Source: Chitinophagaceae bacterium
GTDB taxonomy: Bacteria > Bacteroidota > Bacteroidia > Chitinophagales > Chitinophagaceae
Direction of reading: 5' to 3'
NCBI GenBank assembly: GCA_947378615.1
Contig: CANCKV010000004.1
Span: 1 to 20,649, forward strand
Length of the DNA: 20,649 nt
Positions 1 to 7,587 of this stretch are shown in pieces; position 1 is the first letter of the stretch, and each line of letters starts with the position of its first letter. The notes beneath the pieces were generated by a model. It did no database searches. It was given only the letters and a program-made list of their open reading frames with translations, and was not told the DNA's origin. Both the position numbers and the translations under genes were made by a program.

Positions 1-296
1 GGATATTTGGAAATGGTACAGGCAAGAAACCTGCGGCATTAACTGACCTTGAAGTTAAAAGAGAAGAAAACGATGGTCGTGTGGTGCATATCTCATGGAA
101 TAAATCAAAAGATGCAGTAGGTTATACGATTCGTTATGGTGTAGAAAAAGATAAGTTATACCAAAACTATATGGTTTATGGCGATAATTCAATAACAATT
201 CGTTCTTTGGTAAAAGGAACAAAATATTATTTCGCCATAGATACTTTTAATGAAAATGGTGTTACAAAAGGTGAAATAACAAAGGAATTGCAATGA
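1..296 (+). CDS. C-terminal fragment of a secreted protein with a fibronectin-III-like tail, possibly GH43 glycosidase
   Basis: This is the 3' end of a gene whose start lies left of the window. The frame is open from base 3 and stops at 294-296, giving about 97 residues. After a short linker (GNGTGKKPAAL) comes a beta-rich module: ISWNKSKDAVGYTIRYG, then MVYGDNSITI, then YYFAIDTFNENG. This is the pattern of a fibronectin type III fold. In Bacteroidota such a tail, introduced by FGNGxGKKP, is commonly found at the end of family 43 glycoside hydrolases (arabinofuranosidase/xylosidase type). The GH43 assignment is therefore a family inference; no catalytic domain is visible. An internal GTG at 81 also opens this frame but is not a plausible start, because the domain begins upstream of it. 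A terminator-like hairpin follows at 304-326. Confidence 0.6.
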   Translation, partial: IFGNGTGKKPAALTDLEVKREENDGRVVHISWNKSKDAVGYTIRYGVEKDKLYQNYMVYGDNSITIRSLVKGTKYYFAIDTFNENGVTKGEITKELQ

Positions 297-303
297 TGAT
301 TTG

Positions 304-326
304 GGTCAACTTTGAATGACCTTTTT
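304..326 (+). terminator. Short rho-independent terminator
   Basis: GGTCA (304-308) pairs with TGACC (317-321) around an 8-nt loop, followed directly by TTTTT (322-326). It lies 8 nt after the stop of the leftmost gene and before the uvrA promoter. The stem is only 5 bp, 6 with a G-T pair, so it is moderate evidence. Confidence 0.5.
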
Positions 327-381
327 CAAACAAAAAAATTATCTCTTCCTTTTCTGTAACTAAATGCCTCCACTTTTGTTC

Positions 382-389
382 TACATTTG
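382..389 (+). promoter_or_regulatory. Candidate Bacteroidota -7 box for uvrA
   Basis: TACATTTG fits TAnnTTTG exactly and lies 16 nt before the uvrA ATG, leaving a leader of about 10 nt. No clear TTG -33 element is seen at the expected distance. Confidence 0.4.
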
Positions 390-405
390 ATTCGATTAGT
401 TAATT

Positions 406-3327
406 ATGGCAAAAGCAACAACGACAACAGCAACAACGGCTACTATATCACAACCTACAGAGTGCATAGAAGTTTTTGGTGCAAGGGAACACAACCTTAA
501 AAACATAGACATATCCATTCCTAAAAATAAATTGGTTGTATTTACGGGCGTTAGTGGCAGTGGAAAGTCTTCACTTGCCTTCGATACCATCTATAATGAA
601 GGACAACGTCGCTACATGGAGAGTTTCAGTGCCTATGCCCGTCAATTTATGGGTGACATGGAACGCCCTGATGTAGATAAGATTACTGGATTAAGTCCAG
701 TCATTTCTATCGAACAAAAGACGACCGGAAAGAATCCCCGTTCCACAGTTGGTACCGTAACAGAGATATACGATTTTCTCCGTTTATTCTATGCCCGCAT
801 CGGCGAAGCTTATAGTTATAATACAGGAAAGAAGATGTTGAAATTCAGCGAAGAGGAAATAGTTGAAAACATCTTTACCAAATTCAAAGACAATAAAATT
901 GCCTTATTAGCCCCCTTGATTAGAGGAAGAAAGGGGCATTATCGGGAACTTTTTGAAGATATTCGCAAGAAGGGTTTTTTAAAAGTGCGTGTGGATGGAG
1001 AGTTAATGGATATTACTGCGAAGATGCAATTGGACAGGTATAAGATTCATGACATAGAAGTGGTAATTGACCGTCTTGCCGTTACGGATGATATGAAAGT
1101 GCGATTGAGTCAGAGTGTACAACAGGCCTTGAAGATGGGTAAGGATTTGATGTTTGTACTACCCCTCGAAAACAATACACATCAGGAAGGGACTGCAAAC
1201 GGAGGAGCGACTATGTATTCCAAGCAATTGATGTGTCAGGATACTGGAATCAGTTATGAGGAACCTTCGCCTAATGCATTTTCGTTCAATTCCCCCTACG
1301 GTGCTTGCCCTACCTGCAAGGGTTTGGGCAATGTATATACGGTAAGCATGGAAGCTATCATCCCTGATTATTCCAAATCAATCAAGGAAGGAGGTATTGC
1401 ACCTTTGGGCGAAAAGAGAGAGGCACAACTATTCAAGAATGTTGAAGTCTTGGTCAAGAAAAATAAATTTAGCATTGATACCCCTATCAAAGACCTGACA
1501 CCTGCCGCACTGAACCTTGTTTTGTACGGTAATCCCGAAGGTATCAGCGAAGAGGTGCTAGATTTTGAGAGTCTTCCTGAGCAAGACCCTTATTCCACCT
1601 CTTTTGAGGGGATTATTCCTATGCTGAAACGTTGGTTTGCAGGCATAAACAGCACTGAAACGATGCGGGAATGGGTAGAGAAATTTATGGAACTGAAAAA
1701 TTGTCCTACTTGTAATGGTCAAAGATTGAGGAAAGAGAGTCTTTGGTTTAAAATTGATGAGAAAAATATTGCAGAACTAAGTAACCTGAATCTTGATAAG
1801 CTTCAAGTATGGTTTACAGATTTGGAAGAACGGTTATCAAATAAACAGAATACGATTGCAAAAGACATTTTAAAGGAGATTCGTGAGCGCCTTCAGTTTT
1901 TATTAGATGTTGGATTAACTTATTTGACGATTAACCGTCCTGCAAAGACATTGAGTGGAGGTGAGAGTCAGCGCATACGATTGGCAACACAGATTGGAAG
2001 TCAGTTGCAGGGCATTACTTATATATTAGATGAACCTAGTATTGGATTGCATCAGCGTGACAATCACCGATTGATAATGGCATTACAAAACCTTCGGGAT
2101 ATCGGAAATAGTATCCTAGTGGTGGAGCATGACAAGGACATCATGTTAGCTGCTGATTACCTCGTGGACATCGGCCCAAAAGCGGGTCGCTTTGGAGGAC
2201 ATATCGTTGCACAGGGAACTCCTCAACAGGTTTTGGAGAGTGGCAGCGATACAGCGGCCTATCTGAACGGCACAAAAGGTTTGGAGATTCCCAAAGAAAG
2301 ACGTGCTGGTAATGGAAAAACTTTAGAATTAAAGGGCGTTGTGGGCAATAATCTGAAAGGGGTAAATGTGGTATTCCCATTGGGCAAATTGATTGTGGTG
2401 AGTGGAGTGAGTGGTAGTGGGAAATCGACATTAATCAATGAGACCCTCTACCCTATCCTTTCTAAACACTGCTACAATAGCCGTACGGCGCCGATGGAAT
2501 TTAAAAGTATCACAGGATTGGAAACGATAGATAAGGTAATAGAGATTGACCAATCGCCTATTGGAAGAACACCGAGGAGTAATCCTGCTACCTATTGTGG
2601 TTTCTTTACTGATATCAGAACCTTATTTTCTACGATACCTGAAGCGAAGATTCGAGGGTATAATGCGGGTCGTTTCTCCTTTAATGTAAAGGGTGGCAGA
2701 TGCGATGTTTGTGAAGGCGGGGGGATGCGTACTATCGAAATGAATTTTCTTCCTGACGTATATGTGCATTGCGAAAAATGTAATGGAAAGAGATATAATC
2801 GGGAAACATTGGAGATTCGCTACAAGGGTAAATCAATTAGTGATGTATTGAATATGACGGTTGATGAAGCGACCGATTTCTTTCAGCCTGTTCCTTGGTT
2901 ATATCGTAAGATAAAGGTATTGCAAGATGTAGGTCTTGGCTATATCACTCTCGGTCAGAGTGCAGTAACATTAAGTGGAGGCGAGGCACAACGGGTGAAA
3001 TTGAGTACCGAACTAGGTAAGAAAGATACAGGTAAGACCTTTTATATCCTCGACGAACCTACTACTGGACTGCACTTTCAGGACATTCATCACTTGATGG
3101 AAGTCATTAATAAATTGGTTGACAGAGGCAATACCGTGTTAATTATAGAACATAATCTAGACGTCATAAAGATGGCCGACCACATCATTGACCTAGGTCC
3201 CGAAGGTGGAGATGGCGGTGGAAAGATTCTATTTGAGGGAACACCCGAAGCGATGATTAAGAATAAGATTAGCCACACTGCGAGATTTTTGAAGACTGAA
3301 TTAGAGTGGAAGAAGAGTTCTGTGTGA
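406..3327 (+). CDS. uvrA: UvrABC system protein A (excinuclease ABC subunit A)
   Basis: UvrA is the damage-recognition ATPase of cytosolic nucleotide excision repair. It dimerises, loads UvrB on lesions and leaves. The 973-residue product has the full duplicated ABC layout. The first Walker A (GVSGSGKSS) is near residues 48-56, with zinc ligands C301/C304 and C433/C436, a signature LSGGESQ at 516 and Walker B ILDEPS near 540. The second Walker A (GVSGSGKST) is near 667-675, with zinc ligands C766/C769 and C789/C792, LSGGEAQ at 856 and ILDEP at 881-885. All key residues are intact and the length is slightly above the usual ~940-950. The ATG at 406 precedes a Thr/Ala-rich 14-residue stretch and then the family start EVFGAREHNLKNI. 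It is a single-gene unit with a candidate -7 box just upstream. The stop codon lies inside an 18-nt repeat. Confidence 0.98.
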   Translation: MAKATTTTATTATISQPTECIEVFGAREHNLKNIDISIPKNKLVVFTGVSGSGKSSLAFDTIYNEGQRRYMESFSAYARQFMGDMERPDVDKITGLSPVISIEQKTTGKNPRSTVGTVTEIYDFLRLFYARIGEAYSYNTGKKMLKFSEEEIVENIFTKFKDNKIALLAPLIRGRKGHYRELFEDIRKKGFLKVRVDGELMDITAKMQLDRYKIHDIEVVIDRLAVTDDMKVRLSQSVQQALKMGKDLMFVLPLENNTHQEGTANGGATMYSKQLMCQDTGISYEEPSPNAFSFNSPYGACPTCKGLGNVYTVSMEAIIPDYSKSIKEGGIAPLGEKREAQLFKNVEVLVKKNKFSIDTPIKDLTPAALNLVLYGNPEGISEEVLDFESLPEQDPYSTSFEGIIPMLKRWFAGINSTETMREWVEKFMELKNCPTCNGQRLRKESLWFKIDEKNIAELSNLNLDKLQVWFTDLEERLSNKQNTIAKDILKEIRERLQFLLDVGLTYLTINRPAKTLSGGESQRIRLATQIGSQLQGITYILDEPSIGLHQRDNHRLIMALQNLRDIGNSILVVEHDKDIMLAADYLVDIGPKAGRFGGHIVAQGTPQQVLESGSDTAAYLNGTKGLEIPKERRAGNGKTLELKGVVGNNLKGVNVVFPLGKLIVVSGVSGSGKSTLINETLYPILSKHCYNSRTAPMEFKSITGLETIDKVIEIDQSPIGRTPRSNPATYCGFFTDIRTLFSTIPEAKIRGYNAGRFSFNVKGGRCDVCEGGGMRTIEMNFLPDVYVHCEKCNGKRYNRETLEIRYKGKSISDVLNMTVDEATDFFQPVPWLYRKIKVLQDVGLGYITLGQSAVTLSGGEAQRVKLSTELGKKDTGKTFYILDEPTTGLHFQDIHHLMEVINKLVDRGNTVLIIEHNLDVIKMADHIIDLGPEGGDGGGKILFEGTPEAMIKNKISHTARFLKTELEWKKSSV

Positions 3328-3471
3328 TGAGTTATGAGTGAAATAAAAAGTATGAAATATGATGTTTCCCTTATTGTAAAAAAAGAGTCCTTGAAGACAT
3401 TACTTCAAGGACTCTTCGCTGTTAACACTTCACTCTTTGTATGGATTTCATACATAGTCCATCACTCATCA
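3324..3471. repeat. Nested inverted repeat between convergent genes, containing dispersed 18-nt repeat copy 1
   Basis: Bases 3324-3341 (GTGATGAGTTATGAGTGA) are identical to 12770-12787. Around the terminator the sequence folds in layers. TGATGAGT (3325-3332) pairs with ACTCATCA (3464-3471), GTATGAAAT (3350-3358) pairs with ATTTCATAC (3445-3453), and the terminator stem is innermost. It spans the whole gap between uvrA and the next gene and contains the uvrA stop codon. Confidence 0.6.
3378..3416 (-). terminator. Strong rho-independent terminator of the 3472-4431 gene
   Basis: A 14-bp perfect stem (3383-3396 with 3403-3416, core GAGTCCTTGAAG) closes a 6-nt loop. Read on the minus strand it is followed by seven T residues (complement of A 3378-3384). 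That polarity fits the minus-strand gene ending at 3472. The hairpin may also slow transcription from uvrA, though no T-run follows on the plus strand. Confidence 0.85.
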
Positions 3472-4431
3472 TTAAATCAAATCCACTGTACAATGTCCTG
3501 ATAAAACAGAAGAGAGATTAACTACACAGAGGAACTTATTCATCGTATCATTGATAAACTCGTCGATAGTAATTGCCCTTGATTTACCTGCCAAAACTGG
3601 AACTACTGTATATCCTGCAGGTGCATCTCCCTTTTTGGCAGCCAAATAATAACCTAATTCTGCCAATCCATCACTGTCCACATCAATAATATCAGTCAAA
3701 GTGAATTTTCTTTCAGCAATATTTTTAAAGGCATCTGCCTTCACTATGCTCACAAATTCGGTTTGTTGTCTGCTACGGACTGTTTCAAGGTCAAAAATCA
3801 CACTCGTTACCGAAGGATCTTCAGGATACTTTGCAATACATTGACCCAAAATGCAAAACATCATGCTACAAGCAGCTATTCTAGCTGTTTCCACTGCATC
3901 ACTGAGGACATTTGTAGTACCTCTGCTACCAGTCTGAGAGGTATTTGCAATATTAAGAGTGTTACTAAAGGTAGTAACATCTGTCAATGTAGTTGATAAA
4001 CCAACCTTACCTGTTAAGGAATTAGCCAATTGCACAACCGCATTGATACGGGAGAGAATTGTTCCTTGCTGAAAAATTTTATGTCCTTTAGGGAAGATAG
4101 ACATATACACGGCTGTACCCTTCGCAAAAAATGCCTGAACTGCCCGGTCCCAATTGCCGATTCTGAAAGGACTCAATTGTGCCAATAATTGTGCAACTGT
4201 AACTGTTGCACCTTTTTGTGAACCACCTTGTGCTTTCCAAGTGTTGTAGGCAGCCACTAAAGCTAGGTGTAGGGGGTGATAGGCAACATATAACGGCTCA
4301 TAAAAAGGGTCGTTGCCTTTTGCAAATAACTGTGCATCAGTATATGTTGAAATTTTAACAGCCTTCTTAAAGCTCTTTTTAGTAGCATTAAAAAAGGGAT
4401 CCTGAAAATAAAGCCACGGCTTCTTTAACAT
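3472..4431 (-). CDS. Hypothetical protein, 319 aa, family not recognised
   Basis: I do not recognise a characterised family. The protein has no signal peptide and no membrane segment, so it is probably cytosolic. The N-terminal half looks helical and carries aromatic motifs (NDPFYEPLYVAYHPLHLALVAAY, shown here only to mark residues about 40-62, then SPFRIGNWDRAVQ). The middle is Thr/Ser/Asn-rich (about 145-175). A helical stretch follows that ends in DLETVRSRQQTEF, and the last ~75 residues look like a small beta domain (KFTLTDIIDVDSDG... FLCVVNLSS). That N-helical/C-beta split is inference. The gene is monocistronic: 586 non-coding bases lie upstream and a strong terminator lies just downstream. 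The ATG at 4431 is the first start in the frame. Base composition matches its neighbours, so I see no sign of recent transfer. Confidence 0.8.
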   Translation of the reverse strand: MLKKPWLYFQDPFFNATKKSFKKAVKISTYTDAQLFAKGNDPFYEPLYVAYHPLHLALVAAYNTWKAQGGSQKGATVTVAQLLAQLSPFRIGNWDRAVQAFFAKGTAVYMSIFPKGHKIFQQGTILSRINAVVQLANSLTGKVGLSTTLTDVTTFSNTLNIANTSQTGSRGTTNVLSDAVETARIAACSMMFCILGQCIAKYPEDPSVTSVIFDLETVRSRQQTEFVSIVKADAFKNIAERKFTLTDIIDVDSDGLAELGYYLAAKKGDAPAGYTVVPVLAGKSRAITIDEFINDTMNKFLCVVNLSSVLSGHCTVDLI

Positions 4432-4583
4432 AATTCATATTTTTAAAAAACTTTTAAAATAATTCTTGCAACCTACGATACTTTAGGGCATTTCCGAACA
4501 GTTTCACCCAATAATTAAATAATATATATTTCTCTACATAAATCTGTCGAATTGGAATAAATACAAAATTTTGTGTGAATGCC

Positions 4584-4783
4584 ATCTACTACAGCAGATT
4601 GACTTCAACCGAGTGTTTTAGTATCATCTGTTGCAGCAGATTGACTTCAACCGAGTGGTTGGGTTTAGTCTGATGCAGCGGATTGCATTCAACCGAGTGT
4701 TTGCATACAATCTGCTGCAACAGACTGCCTTCAACCGAGTGTTTGAGTACAGTCTGCAGCGGACGACTTCATTCAAACATATT
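4584..4783. repeat. Tandem array of 42-bp units, about 4.8 copies
   Basis: The core TTCAACCGAGTG recurs at 4604, 4646, 4688 and 4730, exactly 42 bp apart. A degenerate fifth TTCAA sits at 4772, again 42 bp on. Each unit starts with an imperfect dyad close to ATCTGCTGCAGCAGAT (the centre resembles CTGCTGCAGCAG), then about 6 nt, the core and a variable ~10-nt tail. Units 1 and 2 are the most alike and unit 5 is the most decayed. There are no unrelated spacers. The function is unknown. Confidence 0.9.
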
Positions 4784-4962
4784 TTCGGACCTAATTAGAA
4801 GAGAGGAAAGATATTTTTTGGTAAAATTAAAGATAGTCTTCAATTAGTTACTAAGTCAAATAATGAAACTTGAAATTCGAGTTACTCCTTTTTGAATCAA
4901 AGAATAAAGTTTAAAGAAAAGTATTCAGAAGTTTAATAATCAAGATAGAACACAATTGCCAA

Positions 4963-4995
4963 TTGTCTTCAATCCAATATTTAAGTCTATGTTTG
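4963..4995 (+). promoter_or_regulatory. Promoter of the Rpn-family gene
   Basis: TATGTTTG (4988-4995) fits TAnnTTTG exactly, with TTG at 4963-4965, 22 nt upstream, as a -33 element. Transcription would start near 5002, giving a leader of about 15 nt. The start is preceded by an A-rich run and not by a Shine-Dalgarno, as is usual in Bacteroidota. Confidence 0.55.
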
Positions 4996-5017
4996 TAGCA
5001 TAAAGAAATAAAAAAAA

Positions 5018-5938
5018 ATGCAAGGAAAGTATGTCAATCCGTTTACCGATTTTGGATTCAAGAAAATCTTTGCAGAAGAAGCTTCAAAGCCCCTTTTGAT
5101 TGACTTTCTCAATGCCTTACTTAATAAGGATAGTAAAATAACAGATATCACATTTAAGAATACAGAAAAACTCGGCTTCACTCAAGCAGATAGAAAGGCT
5201 GTTTATGACATCTTTTGTGATAACAATGTGGGAGAGAAATTCATTGTGGAATTACAAAAGCTAAAGCAGAACTTCTTTAAGGACAGAACCGTCTATTATT
5301 CTACTTTCCCAATAGTGGATCAAGCATCAAAGGGGGAATGGAGTTATCAATTAAATTCGATCTATTGTATCGGGATTCTTAACTTTACTTTTGACGATAA
5401 AAAAAACAATTCTTCAAAGCACGAAGTGGTACATACAGTAAAATTAAAGGATCAAAATTGTGATGTATTTTATGAAAAATTGACTTACATTTATTTGGAG
5501 ATGCCAAACTTCTTGAAGAAGGAAGAAGAATTGGAAAGCAGATTGGATAAGTGGCTATTCTTTATCAAGAACCTCGAAGACTTTCAAGAGATACCTGCAA
5601 TCTTTGGTGATTCAATATTTGAGAGTGCTTTTGAAAAAGCTGAATTAGCAAATTACAATGATTTAGAACATCAATTATATGAGGCAAGTCTAAAAACTTT
5701 AAGGGATAATTTTAGTGCTTATCAATGCGCCTCGGACGAGGGGAAGTTAGAGGGAATCATTGAAGGGAAAATTGAGGGAAGAATTGAAGGAAGGGCAGAA
5801 GGAAGGGTAGAGGGAATTAATGAGGGCGAAGGAATTGGCATCAAGAAAGTAGCAAAGAGTATGAGATTATCAGGCATTCCAATCAATGAGATCAGTAAAA
5901 TGACTGGATTATTAGAAAAGGAAATTGAAACCCTTTAA
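5018..5938 (+). CDS. Rpn family recombination-promoting nuclease / PD-(D/E)XK nuclease family transposase-like protein
   Basis: The 306-residue product has the N-terminal signature of the Rpn/PDDEXK_2 family: VNPFTDFGFKKIF at 6-18, then D64 in VYDIFC and E78-x-Q80 in FIVELQ, the expected D...ExQ nuclease residues. Known relatives (E. coli RpnA-E) are DNA endonucleases, and some have been linked to phage defence; that role here is inference. The C-terminus carries eight EGxx tetrads (residues 241-272, DNA 5738-5833), then a helical tail with KVAKSMRLSGIPINEISKMTG, which resembles a small helix-turn-helix. Length and motifs are complete, so it is probably intact. It is monocistronic, follows the 42-bp array with its own promoter, and converges on the symporter gene. 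No inverted repeats or target duplications mark it as part of an insertion sequence. Confidence 0.9.
   Translation: MQGKYVNPFTDFGFKKIFAEEASKPLLIDFLNALLNKDSKITDITFKNTEKLGFTQADRKAVYDIFCDNNVGEKFIVELQKLKQNFFKDRTVYYSTFPIVDQASKGEWSYQLNSIYCIGILNFTFDDKKNNSSKHEVVHTVKLKDQNCDVFYEKLTYIYLEMPNFLKKEEELESRLDKWLFFIKNLEDFQEIPAIFGDSIFESAFEKAELANYNDLEHQLYEASLKTLRDNFSAYQCASDEGKLEGIIEGKIEGRIEGRAEGRVEGINEGEGIGIKKVAKSMRLSGIPINEISKMTGLLEKEIETL
5738..5833 (+). repeat. Eight in-frame 12-bp repeats (EGxx tetrads) inside the Rpn gene
   Basis: Successive codon quartets begin GAG/GAA-GGN: EGKL, EGII, EGKI, EGRI, EGRA, EGRV, EGIN, EGEG. The DNA copies are purine-rich and imperfect. Gain or loss of one unit keeps the frame. 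Confidence 0.85.
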
Positions 5939-6054
5939 CTTGCCAAAACTATTATTCTTCCATAAGTATGATAAGTGTAAAGAAGTAATGCTTCTTGAAA
6001 ACCTTGGATTGATTTACTAATGATACAATTAAAATAAATTAAGTAAATTGTCTC

Positions 6055-6074
6055 TAAAAGAACTATTTCTTTTA
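6055..6074. terminator. AT-rich bidirectional hairpin between convergent genes
   Basis: TAAAAGAA (6055-6062) pairs with TTCTTTTA (6067-6074) around a 4-nt loop, between the Rpn gene and the symporter. The low GC content makes it weak, but the position fits and both flanks are A/T-rich. Confidence 0.3.
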
Positions 6075-6115
6075 TTGTAAACTTATTAAGTATAACTTCC
6101 TTAAATAAAATCTAT

Positions 6116-7345
6116 TTATTCCAATGCCCCTTCCCATTTACTCACAGCACTCGTTGCTAATGCATTGCCTAATACATTTGTGGCTGTTCGCATCATATCG
6201 CAAAAATGATCAATTGGCAATATCAAAGCAACGCCCTCGGGTGGAATTTTGAACATAGAACAAGTGGCTAGCACTATTATTAATGAGGCTCTCGGCACTC
6301 CTGCAACTCCCTTACTTGTTAGCATCAGCACCAATAACATCATAAGTTGTGTACCTAAATCCAAATGAATTCCATAAGCCTGTGCGATTGCCAAACTTGC
6401 AAAAGTCATATACATCATGCTCCCATCGAGGTTGAATGAATACCCTAAAGGAAGAATGAATGATACAATATTACTTCTGCACCCAAATCGTTCTAATTCT
6501 TCGGTTAGTTTTGGAAAAACTGCTTCGCTGCTTGTCGTACTAAAGGCAATTAATAATGGATTGCCGATGTGTTTTAATAAAGTGAATAATCTTTTCCCTA
6601 AAATCAGATAACCAATCAGTAATAAAATCAACCACAAACAAAAGATGCCTAACACAAAGAAACCAAAATAAATAAAGTAGAACCGAAAGATACCCATTCC
6701 CTTTTCTGCAACTACCGCCGCCAAAGTTCCGAAGACGGCATAAGGCGCAAAGTACATAATGTAATTAACTATCTTGAGGATAATATGAGAGAACACATCC
6801 AATGTTTTGATGACAGGTTTTGCATAATCTCCCATTGAGGCAGCGGCAACACCAAAGAAAATTGAGAACACCACTATCTGTAGTATCTCATTGTCGGCCA
6901 TTGCACCAACTGCACTAGAAGGTACTATATGTTCAATAAATTTTTGAAAAGAGAATTCGGAAGTCTTTCCCATCAAATCTTTCAGACCTGCAGTATCGGC
7001 TAGTGACAAATCAATGTAAGTGCCAGGGTGAAATATATTTACCAAAAACATTCCTATCAACAAGCTCATCAGAGACGCAGAGAAAAACCATAGCATAGCC
7101 TTACCTCCGACACGGCCAACTGACTTCAAATTTCCTAGCTTAGCAATTCCTACAACAAGCGTGGAAAAAACTAAGGGAGCAATGATTGTCTTCACTAATC
7201 GAATGAATATAGTACCCAACAATTTGATATTCTTTGAAAAGGCAGTAATAGTTTCGGTAGCTGTCCATTGATTAATTGCATAACCGACAGCTATTCCAAG
7301 GCACATTGCGATTAATATATTTCGAGTCAATTTATTCGACTTCAT
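6116..7345 (-). CDS. Dicarboxylate/amino acid:cation symporter (glutamate/aspartate type)
   Basis: This is an inner-membrane secondary transporter of the DAACS (GltP/DctA) family that takes up acidic amino acids or C4-dicarboxylates with H+ or Na+. The 409 residues are rich in hydrophobic segments and contain the serine-rich hairpin motif STTSSEAVFP (269-278), the unwound helix NLDGS (305-309; usually NMDGT), the second hairpin SKGVAGVPRAS (344-354) and the last-helix pattern D379-x3-D383-x2-R386-x3-N390. That spacing equals D390/D394/R397/N401 of the Pyrococcus homologue GltPh. The arginine there binds the substrate side-chain carboxylate, so an acidic substrate is likely. Glutamate, aspartate and dicarboxylates cannot be told apart from sequence alone. 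The gene is monocistronic, divergent from the large secreted-protein gene. The ATG at 7345 fits the cytosolic N-terminus before the first helix. Confidence 0.93.
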   Translation of the reverse strand: MKSNKLTRNILIAMCLGIAVGYAINQWTATETITAFSKNIKLLGTIFIRLVKTIIAPLVFSTLVVGIAKLGNLKSVGRVGGKAMLWFFSASLMSLLIGMFLVNIFHPGTYIDLSLADTAGLKDLMGKTSEFSFQKFIEHIVPSSAVGAMADNEILQIVVFSIFFGVAAASMGDYAKPVIKTLDVFSHIILKIVNYIMYFAPYAVFGTLAAVVAEKGMGIFRFYFIYFGFFVLGIFCLWLILLLIGYLILGKRLFTLLKHIGNPLLIAFSTTSSEAVFPKLTEELERFGCRSNIVSFILPLGYSFNLDGSMMYMTFASLAIAQAYGIHLDLGTQLMMLLVLMLTSKGVAGVPRASLIIVLATCSMFKIPPEGVALILPIDHFCDMMRTATNVLGNALATSAVSKWEGALE

Positions 7346-7587
7346 TGAATTGTAGTTAAAATTAATTTAATGGCTGCAAAGGAAATATAATAATCAAAGC
7401 AGCGGTGATTTTTATTTACTGATAACACCGAACAAATAGCTGAAAGCAAAATCATTTAGGAGTCATTCCGTGAACTTGCAACAACAAGCACAGTCTTTGG
7501 GCAGGATGGAACGATAAAAAAGACAAACTGTATTTACCTTGCAGCTCTTTACAAATGATTTTCTATTTTAATAAAATGATACTTGCC

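Larger units (their letters stand above)
4432..5017. other. Gene-free interval holding the 42-bp array and the Rpn-gene promoter
   Basis: No credible gene lies in these 586 bases. Contents are: an AT-rich upstream region of the minus-strand hypothetical gene, a perfect 12-bp palindrome ACAAAATTTTGT (4563-4574), the 42-bp tandem array (4584-4783), about 180 bp of AT-rich sequence without recognised structure, and a promoter for the gene at 5018. Confidence 0.7.

Noticed and set aside
2141..2431. 96-codon open frame antisense to uvrA
   Set aside because: It is opposite the conserved second ABC half of uvrA and shows no protein features.
4589..4768. Minus-strand open frame of 59 codons through the 42-bp array, encoding a 14-residue repeat (KHSVEVNLLQQ-like)
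   Set aside because: The period is a multiple of three, so an open frame follows easily. There is no ATG near its beginning, no promoter or leader, and no codon-level sign of selection. Treated as non-coding repeat DNA.
4584..4783. CRISPR array
   Set aside because: Whole 42-bp units repeat with gradual decay; there are no unique spacers of constant length, and no cas genes lie nearby.
5018..5938. Insertion sequence carrying a transposase
   Set aside because: Although the family is sometimes labelled transposase, no terminal inverted repeats or target duplications flank the gene; the Rpn nuclease reading is safer.
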